Assembly (NCBI GenBank): GCA_020438355.1
Contig: JAGQUT010000003.1
Span: 20,316 to 84,315, forward strand
Source of the DNA: Solirubrobacterales bacterium
Lineage (GTDB): Bacteria > Actinomycetota > Thermoleophilia > Solirubrobacterales > 70-9
DNA length: 64,000 bases
Direction of reading: 5' to 3'
Positions within the stretch are counted from its first letter, which is position 1, and every line of letters starts with the position of its first letter. Positions 25,657-34,719 of the stretch are shown one piece after another. A program made the translations under genes and the position numbers. Under the pieces are notes generated by a model. It did no database searches, was not told where the DNA came from, and worked only from the letters and a program-made list of their open reading frames with translations.

Positions 25657-27113
25657 GCTGCTCCTCCCGCAAGTCCGGCCGATCCGTCGAACCGGATTGC
25701 CGTTTCAAGGGCGTAAGCGGCTTCGAGAAGTCCCTGCTCCGCGAACGCAGGCGCGGCAATCTGAAAGCCGACCGGAAGCTCCGGACCCCCACCGTCGGGC
25801 TCGGCAAGCCCGGCGGGGATCGATATGGCGGGAATGCCCGCCAGCGAAATCGGCACCGTGAATACATCACTCAGGTACATCGTCCACGGGTCGGCAGTCT
25901 TCTCTCCCAACTTGAAAGCGACCGTGGGCGAGGTTGGCGTCACCACGAAGTCGACCTCGGAGAAGGCCGTGTTGAAGTCCTCGACGATGCGGGTCCGGAC
26001 TCGTTGGGCCCGTCCGTAATAGGCGTCGTAGTAACCCGATGAGAGGGCGTAGGTGCCGAGCATGATCCGGCGCTTGACTTCCGGTCCGAAGCCGTCATCA
26101 CGGGTCACCTCGTACATCGAGAGAAGATCCTCGTCGCTCGAACGGAGTCCGTAGCGCACGCCGTCATAGCGGGAGAGGTTCGTCGACGCTTCGGCCGGCG
26201 CAAGCACGTAATAGGCGGAAATGGCATGACCAGCGTGAGGGAGTTCGATGTCGACGATCTCCCCTCCCAGGTCGGCGATCCTGATCAGCGTGTCCTCGAA
26301 GCGGGCTAGCACTCCCGCCTCGATTCCCTCGCCGATCAGGGCGCGCGGAACCCCGAACCGGAGCCCGTCAAGCCGATCTGCGCTCGGCGCGGAAACGCCA
26401 CCTTCGATTCCGACCGAGGTCGAGTCACAGGGGTCACGACCCTGAAGGACGTCAAGAAGGAGGGCCGCGTCGGTCACATTCCGCGTCAGTGGGCCGCACT
26501 GATCGAGAGAGGAGGCGAAGGCGATCATCCCGTAACGAGAGATCGAGCCGTAGGTTGGCTTCAGCCCGACGATGCCGCAGAACCCGGCCGGCTGGCGGAT
26601 CGAGCCTCCTGTGTCGGTGCCAAGCGCCCAGGGGGCCAGGCCGCCGGCAACCACGGCCGCCGAACCGCCCGAAGAGCCTCCGGGCACGCGCCCTGTGTCC
26701 CACGGGTTCAGGCTCGGCCCGAACGCGGAGTTCTCGTTCGAGGAACCCATCGCGAACTCGTCCATGTTGGTCTTGCCCAGCATCGGCATACCGGCCGCTG
26801 CCGTGTTCCGGACCGATGTAGCTGTGAAGGGCGGCCTGTAGCCGGCGAGGATCTTCGAGGCTGCTGTGGTCGGAACACCCTCGGTGCAGAAGATGTCCTT
26901 GATCGCCAGGGGCACGCCCGTCAGGGCGCCACCGTCGACATTGACTCCCGCCAGGGCAGCCTCGTTGTCGGCCTTCCACAGGTAACCGTTCAGTTGGTCG
27001 CCGGAAACCCGCCCCAGCCAGAATTCGAGCACCTCTTCGGCCGATATTTCACCCGAAGAAATCATCGCGGCGGTCTCGGCGCCGCTGGCGGCCAGAAGTT
27101 CGATATCGGACAC
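25653..27113 (-). CDS. gatA: Asp/Glu-tRNA amidotransferase subunit A
   Basis: Amidase-signature glutaminase subunit, 486 residues. The Ser-cisSer-Lys triad is visible: the lysine in PLAIKDIFC, and the two serines in the GGSSGGSAAVVAGG loop and the following TDTGGSIRQPAGFCG. It releases ammonia from glutamine and channels it to GatB. GTG start at 27113, two bases downstream of the gatC stop, so gatC-gatA-gatB are one unit. Together with gltX in this window it implies that Gln-tRNA and/or Asn-tRNA is made by transamidation. Confidence 0.97.
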   Translation of the reverse strand: MSDIELLAASGAETAAMISSGEISAEEVLEFWLGRVSGDQLNGYLWKADNEAALAGVNVDGGALTGVPLAIKDIFCTEGVPTTAASKILAGYRPPFTATSVRNTAAAGMPMLGKTNMDEFAMGSSNENSAFGPSLNPWDTGRVPGGSSGGSAAVVAGGLAPWALGTDTGGSIRQPAGFCGIVGLKPTYGSISRYGMIAFASSLDQCGPLTRNVTDAALLLDVLQGRDPCDSTSVGIEGGVSAPSADRLDGLRFGVPRALIGEGIEAGVLARFEDTLIRIADLGGEIVDIELPHAGHAISAYYVLAPAEASTNLSRYDGVRYGLRSSDEDLLSMYEVTRDDGFGPEVKRRIMLGTYALSSGYYDAYYGRAQRVRTRIVEDFNTAFSEVDFVVTPTSPTVAFKLGEKTADPWTMYLSDVFTVPISLAGIPAISIPAGLAEPDGGGPELPVGFQIAAPAFAEQGLLEAAYALETAIRFDGSAGLAGGAA

Positions 27114-27115
27114 TG

Positions 27116-27406
27116 CTATGCCTCGGCCTGTGGCGACGGCACGCGGAAGGCACCATCATGGGGGTCGGGAGCCTGCGAAAGGGCGACATCGCGATCAAGA
27201 CTGGGCACCGGAACGTCATCTCTCAGAACGTTCTCAAGGGGAACCACATGGGAAGTCGGCTCGACTCCTTCGATGTCCACCTCTGCCAGCTTGTCGACGT
27301 GATCGAGGACCGAGGAAAGCTCCCCGGTGAGCGTGTCGACCTCTTCTTCAGTCAGCCGCAGCCGCGAAAGCCTTGCGACGTGAAGCACCTGTTCGCGATC
27401 TATCAC
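27116..27406 (-). CDS. gatC: Asp/Glu-tRNA amidotransferase subunit C
   Basis: Small structural subunit that wraps GatA and GatB, 96 residues. Conserved N-terminal VLHVARLSRLRLTEEEV helices and the LDHVDKLAEVD...VEPTSHVVPL segment are clear. GTG start at 27406 with a TAAACT -10 box seven bases upstream. Confidence 0.95.
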   Translation of the reverse strand: MIDREQVLHVARLSRLRLTEEEVDTLTGELSSVLDHVDKLAEVDIEGVEPTSHVVPLENVLRDDVPVPSLDRDVALSQAPDPHDGAFRVPSPQAEA

Positions 27407-27413
27407 GGGGCTG

Positions 27414-27419
27414 AGTTTA
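27414..27419 (-). promoter_or_regulatory. -10 box of gatCAB
   Basis: TAAACT on the minus strand, seven bases before the gatC GTG. Suggests a leaderless transcript starting the gatCAB unit inside the larger minus-strand run. Confidence 0.5.
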
Positions 27420-27452
27420 TGGACGCACCCGCCGGGGTGTCAGGCCGCTCGA

Positions 27453-27854
27453 TCAGTTCTCGCGGGCGACGCTTCGCCAGATGGCCAGCGAGAGGATGAT
27501 CGTGACTACCAGAGAAATCCAGAAGCCATTCTCGAAACCTCCGTCGGGAGGGAAAGCCACCTTGATGACCATGATCAGACCGAGCAGCAGGGAGAACACC
27601 CAGAGACCCGTCTCGTAGACGATCGGAACGTTGGTCCTGGCACTGGTCGAGACAACCAGCGGCAGCAGAACGGCCAGGAGTGCGGCGACGAGCAGAAGGA
27701 CGTCCAGAACCCCGGGCTCAGCCAGTGCAGAGTTCCCGTCAGACCACGGGAGCAGCAGCCCGACGATCAGCCCGATGCCGCAGAGAGCGGTAAGCCACTC
27801 GCCGGGATGCACCCGGGCCAGGCTGAAAGCGCTGTTGCCATGATCCGAACGCAT
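27453..27854 (-). CDS. Uncharacterised four-helix membrane protein
   Basis: 133 residues from ATG 27854. Four hydrophobic helices (about residues 20-40, 48-67, 80-98, 108-125) with short loops; a G-E-W-L motif precedes helix 1 and WSDG follows it. No family that I can name with certainty; similar small SdpI- or DUF-type membrane proteins are common in actinobacteria. It sits between folD and gatC. The TAGCAT -10 box six bases upstream overlaps the folD stop codon. Confidence 0.7.
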   Translation of the reverse strand: MRSDHGNSAFSLARVHPGEWLTALCGIGLIVGLLLPWSDGNSALAEPGVLDVLLLVAALLAVLLPLVVSTSARTNVPIVYETGLWVFSLLLGLIMVIKVAFPPDGGFENGFWISLVVTIILSLAIWRSVAREN

Positions 27855-27860
27855 CAACCG

Positions 27861-27866
27861 ATGCTA
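27861..27866 (-). promoter_or_regulatory. -10 box embedded in the folD stop
   Basis: TAGCAT on the minus strand, six bases before the ATG at 27854. Its TAG is the stop codon of folD. Confidence 0.45.
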
Positions 27867-28730
27867 TCCCCAGACCTTGGCCAGGCTTCTGGCTCTGGCT
27901 GCTTCAAGGGTGTTTGCCATCAGCATGGCGATCGTCATCGGCCCTACCCCGCCGGGGACCGGCGTTATCGCACCCGCAACCTCGACCACCTGATCGAAGT
28001 CGACGTCACCCTTGAGGCCGTCATCGGTGCGATTGATTCCAACGTCGATCACGGTCGCACCCGGTTTGACGTGCTCGGCTCCGAGCAGCCCCGGGACCCC
28101 GACGGCGGCAACCAGGACATCCGCGCGCTGGCAGACAGCGGGCAGATCGCGGGTGCGTGAATGGGCCGCCGTCACGGTCGCGTTCCGTCCGAGGAGAAGG
28201 CTGATCAGAGGTCGCCCGACGAGATTGGAGCGCCCGACGATCACCGCCTCCGCACCTTCCAGTTCAGTCCCCGCGTGATCCAGCAGTTCGATCACTCCGG
28301 CCGGCGTGCATGGCACCAGACCCGGTCTGCCACCGGCCAGCAGGCCCGCGTTGGTGGCTGTCAGACCATCGACATCCTTCGCCGGGTTGATCGCCGCAAT
28401 GACCGCGTCGGCGTCGATGTGATCAGGCGGCGGCAACTGAACGAGGATTCCGTCAATCCCGTCATCGTCGCCGAGGGCCCTGACCAGGGTGATCAGGTCG
28501 CGCTGATTCGTCTCGGCCGGCAACTCGTGGTGGACCGACCCGATTCCGGCGGCCTTGCACGCCTTGAGTTTGTTCGCCACGTAAACGTGGGAGGCGGGAT
28601 CATCGCCAACCAGCACCGTCGCCAGAACAGGCTGATGACCGCCCCCGGCGATGAATTCCGCGACTTCGTCCGCCACCCTCTCCCTGACCTCGGTGGAGAC
28701 CTGCTTGCCATCGATTATCTGAGCGCTCAA
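27864..28730 (-). CDS. folD: Methylene-THF dehydrogenase/cyclohydrolase
   Basis: Bifunctional one-carbon enzyme, 288 residues, interconverting 5,10-methylene- and 10-formyl-tetrahydrofolate with NADP. Substrate site [17 protein letters not shown] carries the catalytic lysine; [21 protein letters not shown], the [12 protein letters not shown] block, [12 protein letters not shown] (NADP loop) and the terminal [17 protein letters not shown] are all present. Start is TTG at 28730 with AAGG upstream. Lies 32 bases after pcrA. Confidence 0.96.
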   Translation of the reverse strand: MSAQIIDGKQVSTEVRERVADEVAEFIAGGGHQPVLATVLVGDDPASHVYVANKLKACKAAGIGSVHHELPAETNQRDLITLVRALGDDDGIDGILVQLPPPDHIDADAVIAAINPAKDVDGLTATNAGLLAGGRPGLVPCTPAGVIELLDHAGTELEGAEAVIVGRSNLVGRPLISLLLGRNATVTAAHSRTRDLPAVCQRADVLVAAVGVPGLLGAEHVKPGATVIDVGINRTDDGLKGDVDFDQVVEVAGAITPVPGGVGPMTIAMLMANTLEAARARSLAKVWG

Positions 28731-28762
28731 CCTGAACCTTCCGTCTCGTCTTTCAATCCGGG

Positions 28763-31075
28763 CTACCGTTTACGGATCGGTGCGTACTCCGCCATCAGCT
28801 TCCGTTCGCTGCCATCGCTGGCGAACCGGACGAGGATGACCCCTCCGGGTTCGGTTCCGGTTACGACACCGTCCCCGAAGGAAGCGTGGGTGACATCATC
28901 ACCGACCTCAAGCCGGACCGCCGTCCCGGGCTCGACCGGGCTTGTTGCCGGATTGCCCCCGGGCCTGGATCTTCCGGGAGCCTGGTAACTGCGGGCCCGA
29001 CCGCCCAGGCTGCTGCCCGAATAGCCGCCCGTGAATCCCCCCTGGCCGACCGCCGAGCCCTGCTGGTGAACCAGGGTTGCCGGCAGTTCGTCGAGGAAAC
29101 GGGAAGGCATGGTCGCCTCCGCCCGGCCGCCGAACATCCTTCTGGTCCGGGCGCTGGTCAGATAGAGGCGCTTCCTGGCGCGGGTGATGCCGACATAGCA
29201 GAGGCGCCTCTCCTCCTCCTCTTCGCCCTCATCCAGGGCCCTCTGGTGGGGGAAGACCCCGTCTTCGCAGCCGATTATGAAGACTGTGTCGTACTCCAGA
29301 CCCTTCGCGTTATGGAGGGTCATGAGGGTCAGGAGTTCTTCCTTCTTCTGGAGTTTGTCCTGCTCGGAGTAAAGGGAAATCTGCTGAAGGAACTCGTCAA
29401 GCGGAGGCACGCCGGAATCTCCCTCGAGCGCCCGGTTTGTGTCGAACTCCCCGGCCACACCGATGAGTTCCCGAAGGTTCTCGACCCGGCCCTCTGCTTC
29501 TACGGTTCGTTCTGACTCGAGCGCTTCGAAGTAGCCGGTTTCGGTCAGTACCTTTTCCAGCAGGTCGGCCAGGGGGCGCCCTTCAACATCATCTTTCAGC
29601 CCGTTCATCGTGCGCTGGAACTCGGTGACGGCTCGCACTGCCGCAGTGCCCACCCCCGGCACATCGGCGACCTGCCCGGCCACGTCCCAGATGTCGTCGC
29701 CGGTCGTGTTCGCGTAGGCGAGAAGCCGGCCCTGGGTGGTGCTGCCGATTCCCCGCTTCGGAGAGTTCACGATCCGGGTGAAGGCAACCGAATCGGAGGG
29801 GTTGGCGATGTACTGCAGGTAGGCGATCGCATCCTTGATCTCGGCCCGGTCGTAGAACCTGGTTCCACCGATCACGCGGTAAGCGGTACCGAAGCGCACC
29901 AGCGTGTCTTCCAGTACCCGGCTCATCGCGTTCATCCGGTAGAAGACCGCCACGTCGAGCGGCGAAATTCCCTCCTCCTCGACCAGCCTTTCGATCTCTC
30001 CGGCCACCCACCTTGCCTCTTCATGCTCGTCACCGAGGCGGACCACCTCTATTTCGTCGCCCTGACCGAGATCTGTCCAGAGCTTCTTCGGCCTGCGATC
30101 CCGGTTGTTGTCGACGACTGCGTTGGCAGCGGAAAGTATCGTCTGGGTGGAGCGATAATTCTGTTCGAGCTTGACTACTTTCGCGTCCGGGAAATCCTGC
30201 TCGAAGTCGAGAATGTTCCGGATATCCGCATGGCGGAACCCGTAAATCGACTGATCCTCGTCACCAACGACGGTCAGGTTGCGATGCTCGGCTGAAAGCA
30301 GCTGAAGGAGCCGGTACTGGGCATGGTTCGTGTCCTGGTACTCGTCAACCAGGACGTACCTGAAGGCGCGACGCCAGCGATCCCGGACTTCCGGAAAAAG
30401 CTCGAGGACGTTGACCATCCGGACCAGCAGGTCGTCGAAGTCCATCGCGTTGGACTCGAGCATCCGCTGCTCGTACAGCGCGTACACACCTGCGGCCGTG
30501 TCCTCGAAGTAGGAGCCCCCGAGCTTCTTGTACTCCTCCGGGTCTACCAGTTCGTTCTTCGCACCGGAGATCGCGTTCTTGATGGCGCGCGCGGGGAATC
30601 GTTTCGGGTCGACGTCGAGTTCTTCCATCACCCTCTTGATCATTCGAATCGAATCCGACTCGTCGTAGATCGTGAACGCGCGTGCGTACCCGAGCTTCTC
30701 GGCATCGCCCCTGAGCATTCGTCCACATGCCGAGTGAAAGGTCGTGACCCACATCGCCCGGGCACGGGCGCCGATCAGCTCTTCGACCCGCTCCCTCATC
30801 TCTGTTGCGGCCCGGTTTGTGAAGGTGATCGCGAGGATCTCCCCGGGCCTGGCCCGGCGCGCTGCCAGCAGGTGGGCGATCCGGTGAGTCAGGACCCTGG
30901 TTTTTCCGGATCCGGCGCCGGCGATCACCAGCAGAGGCCCGTCTCCGTACTCAACCGCTTCACGCTGAGGCGGGTTCAGACCGTCCGCAAAGAGGTGGGC
31001 GGGCGCTCCCGGGCCGGCCTCATCCGGGCCGGGCGAATCTGGTACTCCGCCTTCGTAGTTGCTCAGAGCCTCCAC
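28763..31075 (-). CDS. pcrA: UvrD/PcrA-type ATP-dependent DNA helicase
   Basis: Superfamily 1A 3'-5' helicase, 770 residues, acting in nucleotide-excision and replication-conflict repair. Motif I GAGSGKTR is at residues 53-60; motif II is VDEYQDTN, motif [14 protein letters not shown], motif IV YRSTQTI, motif [13 protein letters not shown] and motif [15 protein letters not shown]. The C-terminal tail, after a Gly/Ser/Arg linker, ends in a Tudor-like unit [15 protein letters not shown] as in PcrA proteins that bind RNA polymerase. GTG start at 31075 with TATCCT six bases before it. Confidence 0.95.
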   Translation of the reverse strand: MEALSNYEGGVPDSPGPDEAGPGAPAHLFADGLNPPQREAVEYGDGPLLVIAGAGSGKTRVLTHRIAHLLAARRARPGEILAITFTNRAATEMRERVEELIGARARAMWVTTFHSACGRMLRGDAEKLGYARAFTIYDESDSIRMIKRVMEELDVDPKRFPARAIKNAISGAKNELVDPEEYKKLGGSYFEDTAAGVYALYEQRMLESNAMDFDDLLVRMVNVLELFPEVRDRWRRAFRYVLVDEYQDTNHAQYRLLQLLSAEHRNLTVVGDEDQSIYGFRHADIRNILDFEQDFPDAKVVKLEQNYRSTQTILSAANAVVDNNRDRRPKKLWTDLGQGDEIEVVRLGDEHEEARWVAGEIERLVEEEGISPLDVAVFYRMNAMSRVLEDTLVRFGTAYRVIGGTRFYDRAEIKDAIAYLQYIANPSDSVAFTRIVNSPKRGIGSTTQGRLLAYANTTGDDIWDVAGQVADVPGVGTAAVRAVTEFQRTMNGLKDDVEGRPLADLLEKVLTETGYFEALESERTVEAEGRVENLRELIGVAGEFDTNRALEGDSGVPPLDEFLQQISLYSEQDKLQKKEELLTLMTLHNAKGLEYDTVFIIGCEDGVFPHQRALDEGEEEEERRLCYVGITRARKRLYLTSARTRRMFGGRAEATMPSRFLDELPATLVHQQGSAVGQGGFTGGYSGSSLGGRARSYQAPGRSRPGGNPATSPVEPGTAVRLEVGDDVTHASFGDGVVTGTEPGGVILVRFASDGSERKLMAEYAPIRKR

Positions 31076-31081
31076 CGCCTG

Positions 31082-31087
31082 AGGATA
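31082..31087 (-). promoter_or_regulatory. -10 box of pcrA
   Basis: TATCCT on the minus strand, six bases before the pcrA GTG; leaderless arrangement within the 51-base cysE-pcrA gap. Confidence 0.5.
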
Positions 31088-31126
31088 CCCATCGTCGCGG
31101 CGGGGCCGGCCCTGCCCCCGGGAAGC

Positions 31127-31864
31127 TCAGCCCCCGGCTGAAGAGCGGCCCTTCCTGGGCTTTCGTTCGGGCTCGTCGAGCTGCGGATCGGGGTCCCCGG
31201 AAAGCTCGGCGACCTGCCTTTCGAGCTCCTTGATCCTGGCGGAGAGTGACTTCACCGCGTCCTGAAGCGGGTCAGGGAGGTGAATCCAGTCGGCGTCAGG
31301 TCCGTCATCGACCTTTCGGCCGTCGACCTTCACGGGATGACCCGGGTTGCCGACCACCGTTGACCGCGGTGGCACGTCTTCCACCACAACCGAGTTGGCT
31401 CCGATCTTGGCGCCATGGCCGACCTGGATCGGACCGAGCAGTTTTGCCCCGGAACCGATCGTCACGTTGTCTTCGATCGTCGGGTGCCGCTTTCCCGACT
31501 GAAAACCGGTACCTCCGAGCGTGACTCCCTGGTACAGGGTCACGTTCTCGCCGATCTCGGTGGTCTGTCCGATCACCACGCCGGCCCCGTGGTCAATGAA
31601 CAGCCCCGATCCGATCTTCGCGTCAGGGTGGATCTCGATCCCGGTCAACGCGCGACTCAGGTATGAGACAACGAACGGGGCCAGAGGCACTCCCGCCCTC
31701 CTGAGCCGGTTGGCCAGCCTGTATGCCAACAGGGCCTGGACGCCCGGCCAGGTGAGAAGGATCTCGATGCCGGAAGCGTCCGCCGTAGCCGGGTCACGCC
31801 CCCGCGCCGCAGCGATATGGGAGCGAACGCCCCCGATTGTCCTTGTGATCAGGTCACTGGCCAC
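31127..31864 (-). CDS. cysE: Serine O-acetyltransferase
   Basis: Makes O-acetylserine, the acceptor for CysK; 245 residues. The left-handed beta-helix is recognised from hexapeptide repeats starting at about IEIHPDAKIG, with the catalytic histidines in FIDHGAGVVIGQTTEIG and GKRHPTIEDNVTIGSGAKLLG. The C-terminal 60 residues are charged and helical and longer than in the shortest family members. GTG start at 31864, 29 bases after the cysK stop; the pair form a cysteine synthesis operon. Confidence 0.95.
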   Translation of the reverse strand: MASDLITRTIGGVRSHIAAARGRDPATADASGIEILLTWPGVQALLAYRLANRLRRAGVPLAPFVVSYLSRALTGIEIHPDAKIGSGLFIDHGAGVVIGQTTEIGENVTLYQGVTLGGTGFQSGKRHPTIEDNVTIGSGAKLLGPIQVGHGAKIGANSVVVEDVPPRSTVVGNPGHPVKVDGRKVDDGPDADWIHLPDPLQDAVKSLSARIKELERQVAELSGDPDPQLDEPERKPRKGRSSAGG

Positions 31865-31893
31865 CGGAAAAGCCTAGAGCGCCTGGCGATTTC

Positions 31894-32814
31894 TCAGGTT
31901 GCGAAGAAGGGAAGTGACATGTATCGGTCGCCACTGTCGCAGACGATCGTCACGATCCTGCCCCCGGCAAACTCGGCTCTGGCAGCCAGACCGAGCGCTG
32001 CGTGAACGTTCGCCCCTGCAGAGATGCCGCCCAGGATCCCCTCCCTCGCGGCGAGGTTGCGCGCCGTGCGCAAGGCATCGTCGTCACTCACCTGAATCAC
32101 TTCGTCGACCAGGTCCATCTCCAGTACTTCCGGGACGAATCCGGCCCCGATGCCCTGAATCCGGTGCGGCCCCAGCCTGCCGCCGGAGAGAACCGGAGAT
32201 GACGCGGGCTCCACCGCGAAGATCCGCGCCGTCGAGCCCTGCTCTTTCAGGTATCTCGCCACCCCGGTTATCGTGCCGCCGGTTCCGACCCCGCAGACGA
32301 AGGCGTCGATGTCGCCACCGGTATCGGCCCAGATTTCGGGCCCTGTCGTGCGGAAGTGGGCTTCGGGATTGGCCGGGTTGGAGAACTGGAGCGGCATGTA
32401 CCCACCCCTTTCCTCGGCGACCCGCTGTGCGAGATCCACGGCTTCGTCCATGCCCCCCATCGAGGATGTCTCCAGGACCTCGGCGCCGTAAGCCCGCAGA
32501 AGCTTCACCCGTTCCCTGCTCATCCCTTCGGGCATGGTCAACACCAGTTCATAGCCGCGGGCGGCACAGATCATCGCCAGGGCAATGCCCGTGTTGCCGC
32601 TGGTTGGCTCCACGACGACTGACTCTCCCCGGACCAGTTCGCCGCGGGCTTCTGCCGCACCGATCATCGCCGCGCCGATCCGGTCCTTGACCGAGCCGCC
32701 CGGATTGAAGTACTCGAGCTTGCCGCAGACCTGGGCATCCAGTTCCTCCCCGATGCGGGCAAGCCAGACCAGTGGCGTACCACCAACAGTTGCTGATGCC
32801 TGGGGGGCGATCAA
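31894..32814 (-). CDS. cysK: O-acetylserine sulfhydrylase (cysteine synthase)
   Basis: PLP enzyme of 306 residues that adds sulfide to O-acetylserine. PLP-lysine K43 lies in NPGGSVKDRIG. The TSGNTGIAL substrate loop and the GTGGTITGVARYLK phosphate cup are clear. Start is TTG at 32814, which overlaps the rrf2 stop by four bases, so regulator and enzyme are translationally coupled. In Firmicutes, CysK directly binds the Rrf2 regulator CymR; the coupling here suggests the same partnership. Confidence 0.95.
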   Translation of the reverse strand: MIAPQASATVGGTPLVWLARIGEELDAQVCGKLEYFNPGGSVKDRIGAAMIGAAEARGELVRGESVVVEPTSGNTGIALAMICAARGYELVLTMPEGMSRERVKLLRAYGAEVLETSSMGGMDEAVDLAQRVAEERGGYMPLQFSNPANPEAHFRTTGPEIWADTGGDIDAFVCGVGTGGTITGVARYLKEQGSTARIFAVEPASSPVLSGGRLGPHRIQGIGAGFVPEVLEMDLVDEVIQVSDDDALRTARNLAAREGILGGISAGANVHAALGLAARAEFAGGRIVTIVCDSGDRYMSLPFFAT

Positions 32815-33209
32815 ATGAAGTACATCCTCGCTGCCGCATCCTCGGCTTCGCGCTCGTACAGGTCCTGGATGGTCGTCTCGCCGAAGACCCCGCGCAGGGC
32901 CCGCACTCCTTCCGCCCAGATCCCGCCGGCTTCGTCCGCCTCCTGGCCGACCTTGCCGTCAAGAGCCTGGACCACCTCGAGGACCGTGATCTCCCCGGCA
33001 GGCCTGGCGAGAATGTAGCCACCCTTGCTGCCCCGGCGACTCGTCAGAAGTCCGGCACGCCTGAGGGTCGAAAAAAGCTGCTCCAGAAACTGGTCGGGGA
33101 TGTTTCGACGTTCGGCAAGTTCCTTCACCGGCATCGGACGGTCACCCGCGCCGGCCAGTTCGACCAATGCGACGACGGCGTAACGGGATTTCGAGGTGAC
33201 CGAGATCAC
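32811..33209 (-). CDS. Rrf2-family regulator, CymR-like
   Basis: 132-residue winged-helix repressor. The N-terminal SKSRYAVVALVELA helix and the recognition region NIPDQFLEQLFSTLRRAGLL with the wing SRRGSKGGYILAR are typical of Rrf2. There are no cysteines at all, so it cannot bind an Fe-S cluster like IscR or NsrR; this fits CymR, the cysteine regulator. It heads the cysK-cysE operon. An inverted repeat 40 bases upstream is a likely autoregulatory operator. GTG start. Confidence 0.92.
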   Translation of the reverse strand: MISVTSKSRYAVVALVELAGAGDRPMPVKELAERRNIPDQFLEQLFSTLRRAGLLTSRRGSKGGYILARPAGEITVLEVVQALDGKVGQEADEAGGIWAEGVRALRGVFGETTIQDLYEREAEDAAARMYFI

Positions 33210-33248
33210 GGCACCATTTCTATCGCATCATGGAAGTGAAAGCAGAGT

Positions 33249-33270
33249 ATCCCTGTCAAGAATCAGGGAT
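33249..33270. promoter_or_regulatory. Candidate operator upstream of rrf2-cysK-cysE
   Basis: Perfect 7-base inverted repeat, ATCCCTG and CAGGGAT, with an 8-base centre. TTGACA (minus strand, 33254-33259) lies inside it and could be the -35 element, so a bound repressor would block transcription. About 40 bases before the rrf2 GTG. Binding by the encoded Rrf2 protein is an inference. Confidence 0.6.
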
Positions 33271-33279
33271 TTCCGGAAT

Positions 33280-34719
33280 TCAGGCCTGTTCGGTCTCTTC
33301 TCCAGTGTCCGGGACCCGCAGTCGGGCCGACGCGATTCTCGCCAGAGACTCCTCCCTGCCCAGCGCAGCCACGGACTCGAATATCCCCGGTGAGATGGTC
33401 GTTCCCGTGATTGCAACCCGGATCGGCTGAAAAACCTTGCCGGCCCCCATCTCCAGTTTCTCCGGCAGAGGTTCGAGCACCGCCTGAACGTTCCCGATCG
33501 TGAATCCATCCCGGTTGGGTCCGCCATCACCGGACTCGATCCCGGAAAGAAGCGTTTCCACTTCGTCCAGAACCCTCCCGGCCTGGCCCTTCATCACCTT
33601 CCGCCATGCCTTTTCGTCCTCGACCGGAGGTTCGAAGAGAAAGCGGATCAAGGGCCATACCTCCTGGAGGGTCTGTGCTTTCTCCTGAACGATCTCGCAG
33701 CCGAAAGCGAAACGTTCCTCGTTCAGAGGCCTGCCTCCCGTCTCGGCATCCACGAACTCGCGGACTGCGGCCTGGTACTCGCCCAGCGGCATCTCGCGCA
33801 TGTAGCGCCCGTTCATCCAGCGGAGCTTCTTCTCGTCGAAAACCGCCGAGGATCTACCGACATCCTCGGGGCGGAAGCGCGAAACCAGTTCCTCCGTGGA
33901 GAGCAGCGTCTCGTCGTCGCCGGGCCCCCAGCCGAGCAGGGCGACGTAGTTTCGAATCGCAGCTGGCAGGTAACCGGCATCCCGGAGTTCCTGGACCGAT
34001 GCGGCACCGTGCCGTTTGGAGAGTTTCTTTCCGTCGGGCCCGTGGAGCAGCGGTACATGGGCGTAGCGCGGAGGCTCGATACCCAGGGCCTCGAAGACGA
34101 GCAGTTGCTTCGGCGTGTTCGAAAGATGATCGTCACCCCGGATCACCTCGGTGATTCCCATGTCGGCGTCGTCCACCGCAACCGCAAAGTTGTAGAGAAC
34201 GGAGCCGTCGCCCCTCGCGATCACGAAGTCGTCATAGCTGCGGTTCGGAAACCGCACCTCACCCCGGATCAGGTCGTCGACCACAGTGTCGCCCTCGTCA
34301 GGAACGCGAAGACGAATGGCGCCCGTACCGTCGGCCGAAGGCTCACCCCGGTAGCCCCTGTCTGCCCCGTGCTCGGCCTTCCACGCCTTCACGTCATCGG
34401 CGGTGGCCGAATCGCGGTAAGCCGCCCCCGACTCGATCAGCCTCCCGAGTGCCTCGCTGTGGGCATCTGCCCGGCCGACCTGCGAGATCGGCCCCTCGTC
34501 CCAATCAAGGCCGAGCCAACGCAGCGCATCGAGAATCTGGGCGACGTTCTCGGGGGTAGAGCGCTCGAGGTCCGTGTCCTCAATCCTGAGAACCAGCTCT
34601 CCCCCGCCGTGACGTGCTGCCAGCCAGTTGTACAGTGCGGTCCTCGCTCCCCCGATGTGAAGCGCGCCGGTGGGAGAAGGTGCGAATCGGACCCGGAGGC
34701 CGTTTTTCTCGATGCTCAT
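33280..34719 (-). CDS. gltX: Glutamyl-tRNA synthetase
   Basis: Class I synthetase of 479 residues. The HIGH signature is SPTGALHIGGARTA near residue 15-28 and the KMSKS-type loop is KKLSKRHGA. The anticodon-binding C-terminal domain ends with IRVAITGTTISPGIFE. With GatCAB present and no GlnRS in the window, it may be non-discriminating and also charge tRNA-Gln. Start: ATG at 34719 fits homology, but it overlaps the nfo ATG head-to-head by eight bases; GTG at 34737 is an alternative. Neither has a clear ribosome site. Confidence 0.95.
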   Translation of the reverse strand: MSIEKNGLRVRFAPSPTGALHIGGARTALYNWLAARHGGGELVLRIEDTDLERSTPENVAQILDALRWLGLDWDEGPISQVGRADAHSEALGRLIESGAAYRDSATADDVKAWKAEHGADRGYRGEPSADGTGAIRLRVPDEGDTVVDDLIRGEVRFPNRSYDDFVIARGDGSVLYNFAVAVDDADMGITEVIRGDDHLSNTPKQLLVFEALGIEPPRYAHVPLLHGPDGKKLSKRHGAASVQELRDAGYLPAAIRNYVALLGWGPGDDETLLSTEELVSRFRPEDVGRSSAVFDEKKLRWMNGRYMREMPLGEYQAAVREFVDAETGGRPLNEERFAFGCEIVQEKAQTLQEVWPLIRFLFEPPVEDEKAWRKVMKGQAGRVLDEVETLLSGIESGDGGPNRDGFTIGNVQAVLEPLPEKLEMGAGKVFQPIRVAITGTTISPGIFESVAALGREESLARIASARLRVPDTGEETEQA

